Below are positions 56,404-64,000 of a DNA stretch of 64,000 bases, in pieces; the stretch's first letter is position 1; every line of letters starts with the position of its first letter. The notes below the pieces were generated by a model. The model ran no database searches. It saw only the letters and a program-made list of their open reading frames with translations, and was not told where the DNA came from. Location: assembly GCF_035599575.1 (NCBI RefSeq), contig NZ_CP141179.1:62001-126000 (forward strand), written 5' to 3'. The DNA comes from Roseovarius sp. Pro17 (GTDB lineage: Bacteria; Pseudomonadota; Alphaproteobacteria; Rhodobacterales; Rhodobacteraceae). A program made the translations under genes and the position numbers.

Positions 56404-56409
56404 CGTCGA

Positions 56410-58014
56410 TCAGAGGTGGAACACCTGATTCGAGATGATAACCACGATCACGCCTGCAGCCAGCGTGATATAGGGCAACATGCCCGCCTTGCGCACCGAC
56501 AGGTCGGTATTGCCGCCGACGGACAGGTCGTCCAGCATCTTGGCCGGGAATTGACCTTTGTCGGTGACGTAGTGGCGATACCAGAAAACCGGCAGGATCA
56601 GCGCGATGGCGATGATCGCCGAGCGCAGCGTGCCTTCACCCCAGACATTCGCGCCAGCGCCCAGAAGCATGGCGTTCACGAACGAGAGGCCGCCACCGAT
56701 CCACAGCAGGATGTTGGGTGCCTTCCACGGGCGATTCGCACCGGCATTGTCGATCCGGTGCAGCCAGCCCGAGTGCAGGTTGAGGAAGTTGAACACCAGA
56801 TAGCAGCAGTTCGATACGGCCAGAACAAAGAGGTAGTCCGACATCATCAGCAGGATCAGGTTAAAGCCCAGATCCGTCCACATGCCCGAGACCGGCGCGC
56901 CATGCTCATTCGTGCGCGACAGGTACTTGGGCAGCCAGCCATCGACCGAACCCTGATAAAGCGTGCGCGAAGAGCCCGCCATCGAGGTCATGATCGCCAG
57001 CACCAGTGCGAGGAACAGCATCACGACCATGATCTTGGCGATGATTGAGCCGCCCCCGACCATACCAGCCATTGCACCCGCGACGGCAGAACCGTCGACG
57101 ATGCCCGGCTCCAGCATGCCTTCGACGCCCAGAACACCCTGAAAGCTGAGGGGAACCAGCGTATAGACCACAACGCAGACAACGCCGGCGGCGATGATGG
57201 CGCGCACAGTGTCACGCTGCGGATCACGGAACTCGGACGTGTAGCAGATCGCCGTTTCGAACGCGTAGGCAGACCACGCGGCGATGAACAGACCGCCGAG
57301 GAACAGCGTAGTGCCCTCGATGTTCCACGTTCCTTCGACCACGTTACCCGCATCGTCGTAGGCTAGCGGCACCAGCGGCAGCAAGTTTTCCGACAGCACA
57401 TCGCCGGTCAGCAGCGGCACGATGCCCACGATCAGCAGCGGGATCAGCACGGCAAGGCCGATGATCGTCTGCAATTTCGCGGCAGCCGATATGCCCTTGT
57501 GCTGCGCGATGAACACGCAGAGCAGGATGGCAGAGCCGACGATGGACACCGCGTTAATGCGCAGCGTCAGGCCCGCATTCAGGAAATCGAGGTTCAGTAG
57601 CGTGATCTCCCAGCTGTTGATCGCCGATTCGGCGCCAAAGAACGAAGTCAGCACATACCCGGCGGCCAAACCGCCGCCGATGGCCAGAACGGGCGTCCAC
57701 GCCAGCCAGTTACACCAGACAGATAGAGGCGCGATGATCTTGGAATAGCGCACCCACGCGGCCGCGCCATAAATCGACGCGCCGCCGGATTTGTTGGGAA
57801 AGAGGCCCGCGATCTCGGCGTAGACGAAGGCCTGAAAGAAGCCGAACGTCACCGACAGGATCCAGATGATCCATGACGGATTGCCGATCGTCGCGGCGAT
57901 TCCGCCGATCGAGAAAAGGACCAAAGCCGGAACTCCGGACGCCATCCAAAAGGCGTCTTTCCAGCCGATCGTCCTTTGTAGGCTGCCTCCGCCGCCACTA
58001 TTCGTTGTTGTCAT
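56410..58014 (-). CDS. APC-family permease, probable amine or amino-acid transporter
   Basis: 534-residue protein with about 12 hydrophobic helices. The N-terminal region SIGGIAATIGNPSWIIW and AEIAGLFPNKSGGASIYGAAAW (about residues 36-90) matches amino acid-polyamine-organocation permeases of the LeuT fold, with the GG turn of helix 1 and E in helix 2. GAGGG precedes ATG 58014. It precedes mgsABC on the same strand and is divergent from dmmDABC, so methylamine, dimethylamine or a glutamate derivative is a reasonable but unproven substrate. Confidence 0.82.
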   Translation of the reverse strand: MTTTNSGGGGSLQRTIGWKDAFWMASGVPALVLFSIGGIAATIGNPSWIIWILSVTFGFFQAFVYAEIAGLFPNKSGGASIYGAAAWVRYSKIIAPLSVWCNWLAWTPVLAIGGGLAAGYVLTSFFGAESAINSWEITLLNLDFLNAGLTLRINAVSIVGSAILLCVFIAQHKGISAAAKLQTIIGLAVLIPLLIVGIVPLLTGDVLSENLLPLVPLAYDDAGNVVEGTWNIEGTTLFLGGLFIAAWSAYAFETAICYTSEFRDPQRDTVRAIIAAGVVCVVVYTLVPLSFQGVLGVEGMLEPGIVDGSAVAGAMAGMVGGGSIIAKIMVVMLFLALVLAIMTSMAGSSRTLYQGSVDGWLPKYLSRTNEHGAPVSGMWTDLGFNLILLMMSDYLFVLAVSNCCYLVFNFLNLHSGWLHRIDNAGANRPWKAPNILLWIGGGLSFVNAMLLGAGANVWGEGTLRSAIIAIALILPVFWYRHYVTDKGQFPAKMLDDLSVGGNTDLSVRKAGMLPYITLAAGVIVVIISNQVFHL

Positions 58015-58349
58015 CCCTCGTGTCTCCTTGTTGATTTGTCCTGTTCGTTTTGGCGTTTTGCCTGACAGGAATATTTTATTATCTGACTACTAGGGCCGTT
58101 TTTTCAGCCTCTTGTCAATTGTATCCGAGGCAGGCAGGCTCTGACCTTCGAGCGGGCAAAATGCGAGGCTGGCACATTCGCCGGGACGTGCCGGGGCGAC
58201 AAATCTTGGTGGCCGCGGGCCGGGCCGGTGGGCGTGGTCCTGCCGGGATTACCTGAGAGGAAAATTTTTTGCATGGCATTCTTGCTTTTTGAATGCGCCT
58301 GATGCTCAATGACTCGATGAATTCTGACACTAAGAACAGGGAACATGAC
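58015..58349. other. 335-bp divergent regulatory region between the APC permease and dmmD
   Basis: No gene seen. AT-rich tracts (TATTTTATTATC around 58073 and ATTTTTTGC around 58264) are suitable for promoters in both directions, but no consensus pair is convincing. AGGGA (58338-58342) is the dmmD ribosome-binding site. Confidence 0.5.
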
Positions 58350-59498
58350 ATGGCAATTATCTGGAGACATTCCGCGCTGGCACCACGCCACGCCGAAATC
58401 GGCGCCGAGCTGGAGGATTGGAATGGGATGGGGACCGCCTGGTTCTATGACCATACCGAAGAGCGCGCGAACGCCGACTACGAGACGGTTCGCACCAAGG
58501 CGGGCCTGATGGATGTATCGGGCCTGAAGAAGGTCCACCTGACCGGCCCCGATGCGGCACATGTCATCGACCGCACCACCACCCGCAACGTCGAAAAGCT
58601 GATGCCGGGCCGCGCGGTCTATGCCGCGATGCTGAACGACGCGGGCATGTTCATCGACGATTGCGTGATCTACCGCCTTTCGGTCAACTCGTGGATGGTC
58701 GTCCACGGCACGGGCGCGGGCATGGAATTGATGACATCTGTGGCGGCTGGCAAACACGTGGCCATCACCACTGACGACGACCTGCACGACATCTCGCTGC
58801 AAGGCCCCGTCGCGGTCGATTTTCTGGCCGATCATATCCCCGGCATTCGGGACCTCGCCTATTTCGGCATCCTTCAGACCAAGCTGTTTGGCTGCCCGGT
58901 TATGATCTCGCGCACCGGCTATACCGGCGAGCGCGGCTATGAAATCTTCTGCCAGAAGAAGCATGTCGTGCAGCTGTGGGATCAGATCCTAAAGGATGGC
59001 GAGGGCATGGGCATTCGTCCCGTGCAGTTCAGCACGCTGGACCGCCTGCGCACCGAATCCTACCTGCTGTTCTTTCCGGGCGACAACTCGGAAACCTATC
59101 CGCACGAGAACGGCGATCCGGCGGGTGACACCCTGTGGGAACTGGGCCTCGAATTTGTCGTCTCGCCGGGCAAGACCGGCTTTATCGGCGCGGAAAACCA
59201 TTATGCGCTGGAGGGCCGCGAGCGGTTCAAGATCTACGGCGTCAAGCTGGAGGGTGATACCCCTGCCGACGAGGGCGCTGAGTTGCTTCAGGATGGTAAG
59301 AAGGTCGGCAACGTCACGTTCGGCATGGTCTCTAAGGTCAATAACCACAACGTCGGCATCGCCCGTATGCCTGTCAAGGCAGCCAAGCCCGGCACCAAGC
59401 TGACCGTGCGCAACGAAGACGGCACCGAGATCGCAGCCGTCGCTGCGGAAATGCCGTTTTACGACAAAGACAAGAAGATCCGCACCGCCAAAGGCTGA
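58350..59498 (+). CDS. dmmD: Aminomethyltransferase DmmD (GcvT family)
   Basis: 382-residue GcvT-fold, tetrahydrofolate-binding protein; with DmmABC it handles the methyl group released from dimethylamine. GcvT signatures are LMDVSGLKKVHLTGPDA (about residues 52-68), TTTRNVEKLMPGRAVYAAMLND, ISLQGPVAVDFL, MISRTGYTGERGYEIFC (about 188-204) and FIGAENHY. It is a stand-alone homologue of the C-terminal half of Tdm, but the two are clearly different sequences. ATG 58350 has AGGGA upstream; an upstream in-frame ATG adds 19 residues without homology. First gene of the dmmDABC operon. Confidence 0.9.
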   Translation: MAIIWRHSALAPRHAEIGAELEDWNGMGTAWFYDHTEERANADYETVRTKAGLMDVSGLKKVHLTGPDAAHVIDRTTTRNVEKLMPGRAVYAAMLNDAGMFIDDCVIYRLSVNSWMVVHGTGAGMELMTSVAAGKHVAITTDDDLHDISLQGPVAVDFLADHIPGIRDLAYFGILQTKLFGCPVMISRTGYTGERGYEIFCQKKHVVQLWDQILKDGEGMGIRPVQFSTLDRLRTESYLLFFPGDNSETYPHENGDPAGDTLWELGLEFVVSPGKTGFIGAENHYALEGRERFKIYGVKLEGDTPADEGAELLQDGKKVGNVTFGMVSKVNNHNVGIARMPVKAAKPGTKLTVRNEDGTEIAAVAAEMPFYDKDKKIRTAKG

Positions 59499-59515
59499 GC
59501 TTGATCTAGGCAAAT

Positions 59516-59544
59516 GCGTGCGGCGGGTTTATCCTGCCGCACGC
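59516..59544 (+). repeat. 12-bp-stem hairpin between dmmD and dmmA
   Basis: GCGTGCGGCGGG and CCTGCCGCACGC pair with one G-T pair around TTTAT. No T-run follows, so it is not a classical terminator; it could stabilise the dmmD message or attenuate dmmABC. Confidence 0.7.
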
Positions 59545-59596
59545 CAACGACAAAAAGTCGACTCACGAAATTTCCCAACAGGAGACGAAGGCGCAA

Positions 59597-60193
59597 ATGT
59601 CGAAGTTTGAATTCCCTCCCTCGATCACGAGCCGCCCGGTATGGGGCAGCCTCGAGGCACGCGCGGGCAAACATCACCTGATGATCGCCGATGCCGAAGG
59701 CGCGGAGGCGATCCTGGACATCGCAACGCCCGAACTGATGGCCAGTAGCCACGTTATTTACATTCCCAAGGGCACCGATTTCGCCGACAAGCTGCGCGAT
59801 CTCAAGCCTGCACAATTTTACGAGGGGCCCAGCTATTCGGCATCGCTTCCGCGTATTCGCCGCGTGCTGGAAGGCGCCCATATGGGCCTGCAAGTCTACC
59901 TCGCCGGCACCGAGAGCCTGATGGGGCAGGCCATGCAAGAGGCCGTTCTGGCTGGCATTCCGCACACGGGCATCCAGACCGAGCATCGCGGTTCCACCGC
60001 ACGGCGGATGCAATGCGTGCATTGCAAGGGGATCACTGAGGATGTCGAGGTCGATCCGTTCGTCTGCTCGCATTGCGGTTTGAACCTGTTTGTGCGCGAT
60101 CACTATTCGCGGCGCCACGCCGCCTATCAGGGCGTTTGTGTCGATGCCGAGGATCCGGGCAACGTGCCCGAGCAAAAGGGGATTTACGAATGA
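59597..60193 (+). CDS. dmmA: Dimethylamine monooxygenase subunit DmmA
   Basis: 198-residue subunit of the three-component enzyme that oxidises dimethylamine to methylamine and formaldehyde. The N-terminal part (residues 1-130) has a mixed alpha/beta look (HVIYIPKGTDFADKLRDLKP, LRRVLEGAHMGLQVYLAG pattern). The C-terminal part has a zinc-ribbon-like set Cys140, Cys143, Cys157, Cys160 (CVHC and CSHC) followed by LFVRDHYSRRHAAYQGV. Assignment follows the gene order dmmD-A-B-C. Overlaps dmmB by 4 bp (ATGA). Confidence 0.87.
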   Translation: MSKFEFPPSITSRPVWGSLEARAGKHHLMIADAEGAEAILDIATPELMASSHVIYIPKGTDFADKLRDLKPAQFYEGPSYSASLPRIRRVLEGAHMGLQVYLAGTESLMGQAMQEAVLAGIPHTGIQTEHRGSTARRMQCVHCKGITEDVEVDPFVCSHCGLNLFVRDHYSRRHAAYQGVCVDAEDPGNVPEQKGIYE

Positions 60194-61152
60194 GCGGAGC
60201 CACCAAGATCACCGTGCGCGTCACCGACATCGTCCCGCTGAACGATCTGGTTACGCGGTTCAAATTCGAGCCGGTCGACGGCAACCTGCTGCCCACGTTT
60301 TCGGGCGGTGCGCATACTGTCGTCGAGATGAAGGATGGCGAACGCACCCGCCTCAACCCCTATTCGCTGATGTCCGACCCGGCCGACCGCGACGCCTATA
60401 CCATTTCGGTGCGCCGCGACGACGAAGGGCGAGGCGGTTCGCTGTTTATGCACAAGAATGTCAAGATCGGCGACGAGATGGTCATCTCGAACCCCGTCAA
60501 CCTCTTTAGCCTCGATCTGCGGGCGAAAAAGCACCTGTTGATCGCCGGCGGCATCGGTATCACGCCGTTCATGGCCCAGATCAAGCAGTTGGACCGCACG
60601 CATGGCAATTGGGAGCTGCATTATGCCGCCCGCAGCGAGGATATGGCCAGCTACGCGCGCGAACTCACGTCCGAGCATCCCAACGACGTGCATGTCTATT
60701 ACGACGTCAACGATGATGCGATCGACCTTGAGCGTCTGCTGGACGGTCAGCCGCTAGGCACGCATATCTATATCTGCGGCCCCAAGGGCATGATCAACTG
60801 GGTGCGTGAAACCGCCAAGGAATTGGGCTGGCCGCGAGAGGCCGTGCATTTTGAGGAATTCCTCGCACCGAAACCCGGCAAGCCGTTTGAGGTCAAGCTG
60901 GCCGTATCGAACAAGGTCATCGAAGTAGGCGAACACGAAAGCCTGCTGGAAGCGATCGAGCGGGCAGGGGTCGACGCGCCGTATCTCTGCCGCGGCGGTG
61001 CCTGCGGCCAATGCGAGACGGACGTGCTGGAATGCGACGGCAAGATCCTGCATCGCGACCACTGGCTGGAGCCGGACGAGCACGCCTCGGGCGAAAAGAT
61101 CATGCCCTGCGTCAGCCGTTTTGAAGGCAAGACGCTGGTTCTGGACCGCTAG
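60190..61152 (+). CDS. dmmB: Dimethylamine monooxygenase reductase subunit DmmB
   Basis: 320-residue phthalate-dioxygenase-reductase-type protein. The flavin domain has RLNPYSLMSDP (about residues 54-64), the pyridine nucleotide domain HLLIAGGIGITPFMAQIK (about 117-134) and IYICGPKGMINWV, and the C-terminal plant-type [2Fe-2S] ferredoxin domain has Cys near residues 267, 272, 275 (LCRGGACGQC) and 307 (MPCVSR). It passes electrons from NAD(P)H to the oxygenase. ATG 60190 is preferred; the frame is open further upstream within dmmA. Confidence 0.92.
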   Translation: MSGATKITVRVTDIVPLNDLVTRFKFEPVDGNLLPTFSGGAHTVVEMKDGERTRLNPYSLMSDPADRDAYTISVRRDDEGRGGSLFMHKNVKIGDEMVISNPVNLFSLDLRAKKHLLIAGGIGITPFMAQIKQLDRTHGNWELHYAARSEDMASYARELTSEHPNDVHVYYDVNDDAIDLERLLDGQPLGTHIYICGPKGMINWVRETAKELGWPREAVHFEEFLAPKPGKPFEVKLAVSNKVIEVGEHESLLEAIERAGVDAPYLCRGGACGQCETDVLECDGKILHRDHWLEPDEHASGEKIMPCVSRFEGKTLVLDR

Positions 61153-61218
61153 ATTTATGCGCGACCATCCGAAAGCGGGAGGGCTTTTGGATAGGGCGAC
61201 GCCCAAGGGAGAACTGAC

Positions 61219-62286
61219 ATGACAATCCAATTCAACGATGAGACGTTCCGCGACGATTATTCGTTTCACAATTCACCGTGGGCGATCAAACGGTTCCCGT
61301 TCCCGTTCGACAAAGACGACTACATGTATTCGGTGAACATGGAGCCGCATGGCACGGGGCGTAAGGGGTCGATCTTTGCCAACCGTTTTGACGTGGACGA
61401 GCATTACGTCAGCGAGATGCGCGACCGCGCGCTGGTGCTGGATCAGGACCCGCTGCGCTGCCAGTCGCTGCCGCATATGACGCTGGCAGGTTGGGACCTG
61501 TTGGAGCTGATCATGGTGTCCAAGTCCGAGGACTATCCGGACCTGTTCGAGCTACACCGCGACGGCAACAAGTGGCGCTGGATCAACAAACCGCTGGGGA
61601 TTGACGACACGTTCACCTTTCTCGACGAGTCGACGCTGCCCTATGGCCCGATGGAGTATATCACCCGTCAGACGCAGGGCGATTTCGCCTTGCTGGACCA
61701 GCGCGACGATAACCTGTGGATGGACGCGGGAATGGTCACGACGCAGGCGGACTGGAGCCTCGATTTCGACATCGGCATGAACTTTTTTGAGTGGCACGCG
61801 CCCGTGCCGCTGGCCGCCGAAATGGGTATCTTTGTGCGCGCGCTGAAATTTCTGCTGAATATCCAGCAGGGCATGCCTGCGCGGCGGCTGAACTGGACCA
61901 TGACGGTCAATCCGCTGTTGGATACCAGCCCCGAGAACTACCACAAATGGGGCGTGCAAAAGACCGAGTTGACGCCAGAGAATTTGGGGTCGAAACAGCA
62001 TCTGCGAGTCGAATTGCAGACGTTCTTTCGGCTGCCGCGTTCGAACGGGATGGTATTCCCGATCCGGTGCTATCTCTGCTCGTTTCAGGATCTGATGACG
62101 GTCCCGAAATGGGGCCGCCGGCTGCACCGCGTAATCCGCGATCTGCCTGATGAACTGGCAGAATACAAAGGATTTGCCGATAACCGGCCCATGATGCTGG
62201 ACTATCTGGAAAAGTTCGACGATGGCCTGCCGACATCCCCCGGCATCTGGCCCGAGTTGGATAGCGAGCCGCCTCTGCAAAAGTGA
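61219..62286 (+). CDS. dmmC: Dimethylamine monooxygenase subunit DmmC (DUF3445, heme-dependent oxidative N-demethylase family)
   Basis: 355-residue DUF3445 protein, the probable oxygenase component. Family segments: YMYSVNMEPHGTG, YPDLFELH, WMDAGMVTTQADWSLDFDIGMNFFEWHAPVP (around residues 168-198), NWTMTVNPLLDTSPENYHKW (about 225-244) and LRVELQTFFRLPRSNGMVFPIR. GGGAGAA precedes ATG 61219. Ends before a bidirectional terminator. Confidence 0.9.
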   Translation: MTIQFNDETFRDDYSFHNSPWAIKRFPFPFDKDDYMYSVNMEPHGTGRKGSIFANRFDVDEHYVSEMRDRALVLDQDPLRCQSLPHMTLAGWDLLELIMVSKSEDYPDLFELHRDGNKWRWINKPLGIDDTFTFLDESTLPYGPMEYITRQTQGDFALLDQRDDNLWMDAGMVTTQADWSLDFDIGMNFFEWHAPVPLAAEMGIFVRALKFLLNIQQGMPARRLNWTMTVNPLLDTSPENYHKWGVQKTELTPENLGSKQHLRVELQTFFRLPRSNGMVFPIRCYLCSFQDLMTVPKWGRRLHRVIRDLPDELAEYKGFADNRPMMLDYLEKFDDGLPTSPGIWPELDSEPPLQK

Positions 62287-62305
62287 GCGATGGCTGAGAA
62301 ATCAT

Positions 62306-62334
62306 AAAGAGCGGTCCATCCGGGCCGCTCTTTT
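62306..62334. terminator. Bidirectional terminator between dmmC and the XRE-cupin gene
   Basis: AAAGAGCGGTCC and GGGCCGCTCTTTT form a 9-bp core stem (one G-T) with A/T flanks on both sides. Confidence 0.85.
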
Positions 62335-62367
62335 CATATCTGCGCCCGGCTTATGGCACGCCCGGCT

Positions 62368-63024
62368 TTAGGTATTTTGCGGATAGCAGATGATCGACAG
62401 GTACTTGCAGGGCAGCGTCACCAGCCGCTCGGGACCATGCGGCGCATCCGCGTCAAAGAACAGCGTGTCGCCGGGAAGCAGCGATACGACTGACTCTCCG
62501 TGACGATAATCGACGGCACCCTCCAGCATATAGATCGTCTCGATCCCGCCATGCTGGAACGTCGGAAACACGTCCGACATGTCGCTGAGCGTGATCAGAT
62601 ACGGCTCGACGATGACGCCCGAGCCGTTTGATCCGATGTGGCCCAGCAAATTATACTGATGGCCCGCGCGCGTACCCGCGCGCTCCAGCTCCACGCCTTC
62701 GCCGCTCTTGGTATGCACGAATTCGCGGGTCTCTTCAAAACGGCGGAAAAATCCGGTAATCGGCACGCGCAGTGCATTCGCCAGCGTCTGCAGCGTGGTC
62801 AGCGAAGGCGACGTATTGCCGTTCTCGATCTTGGACAGCATCCCGATGCTGAGACCAGTCTTGGCCGCCAGTTCGGCCACCGTGATCTCCTGCTTGCGGC
62901 GGTGCGAGCGCAGCTCGCGGCCGATGGCGATCTCCAGCACGTTCTCTCGCTCTTCGCGGGGACAACGATGGGGATCTTGGGTCAGCCGTGCGGCCTCGCT
63001 CGTCGTAATTTTCTGAATTGTCAT
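62368..63024 (-). CDS. XRE-family regulator with C-terminal cupin domain
   Basis: 218-residue regulator: XRE/Cro HTH (about residues 33-90, IGRELRSHRRKQEITVAELA and GLSIGMLSKIENGNTSPSL) and a cupin_2 domain (about 140-212, QHGGIETIYMLEGAVDYRHG and LLPGDTLFFDADAPHGPERL). Regulators of this type (PuuR-like) often sense small amines or their aldehydes. It is convergent with dmmDABC and divergent from tmoX, so TMAO uptake or DMA oxidation genes are likely targets. Confidence 0.87.
   Translation of the reverse strand: MTIQKITTSEAARLTQDPHRCPREERENVLEIAIGRELRSHRRKQEITVAELAAKTGLSIGMLSKIENGNTSPSLTTLQTLANALRVPITGFFRRFEETREFVHTKSGEGVELERAGTRAGHQYNLLGHIGSNGSGVIVEPYLITLSDMSDVFPTFQHGGIETIYMLEGAVDYRHGESVVSLLPGDTLFFDADAPHGPERLVTLPCKYLSIICYPQNT

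Positions 63025-64000
<976 letters not shown>

Overview
The window is about 64 kb of GC-rich DNA with no sign of plasmid, phage or insertion-sequence genes. Gene content, gene order and codon usage point to a marine alphaproteobacterium of the Rhodobacteraceae (Roseobacter group). The main clues are the mreBCD-PBP2-rodA block, ybgC-tolQRAB-pal-cpoB-tilS-ftsH, a KpsT/KpsE capsule exporter, and above all a trimethylamine / trimethylamine N-oxide (TMA/TMAO) catabolic cluster of the kind known from Ruegeria and Roseovarius. No strain-level claim is possible from the sequence alone.

Layout. 1-3.5 kb: a phosphohexomutase cut by the left edge and two capsule-export genes, all on the minus strand. 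3.7-5.1 kb: a uracil-DNA glycosylase family protein and an SseB-like protein. 5.1-11.7 kb: a 2-hydroxyacid reductase, then the rod-shape operon mreB-mreC-mreD-mrdA-rodA (minus). 11.9-19.5 kb: a tiny membrane protein, a DUF1989 protein, a GAF/HisKA_2 sensor kinase, ctaD, an HdeA-like periplasmic protein, lipB, a tRNA-Leu(GAG) and an amidohydrolase. 19.7-30.2 kb: the Tol-Pal operon, tilS, ftsH, a methyltransferase and a MOSC protein.

30.6-43.6 kb: a nitrogen-acquisition island. It has a five-gene ABC transporter of the hydrophobic amino acid/amide/urea class, a LuxR-type regulator, a urease operon in the order ureABC-EFG-D, a nickel permease and a SnoaL-like protein. The UreC keeps all metal-binding and catalytic residues but is divergent around the active site. 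The same inverted-repeat element (CTACCC-N4-GGGTAG core) lies about 210-230 bp upstream of both the transporter operon and ureA, with the LuxR-type gene next to one copy. This suggests one dedicated regulon.

44.6-64 kb: the methylated-amine cluster. It contains tdm (TMAO demethylase) translationally coupled to a truncated haemoglobin, tmm (TMA monooxygenase), gmaS, mgsABC, an APC permease and dmmDABC (dimethylamine monooxygenase plus a folate-dependent aminomethyltransferase). It also has GntR and XRE-cupin regulators, a rhodanese and, cut by the right edge, tmoX (TMAO-binding protein). Read together: TMAO is imported or made from TMA by Tmm, and Tdm splits it to dimethylamine and formaldehyde. 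DmmABC/DmmD takes dimethylamine to methylamine and a C1-folate. GmaS and Mgs then carry methylamine nitrogen to gamma-glutamylmethylamide and N-methylglutamate. The N-methylglutamate dehydrogenase genes are not in the window. With the neighbouring urease island, about half of the window is devoted to small organic nitrogen compounds.
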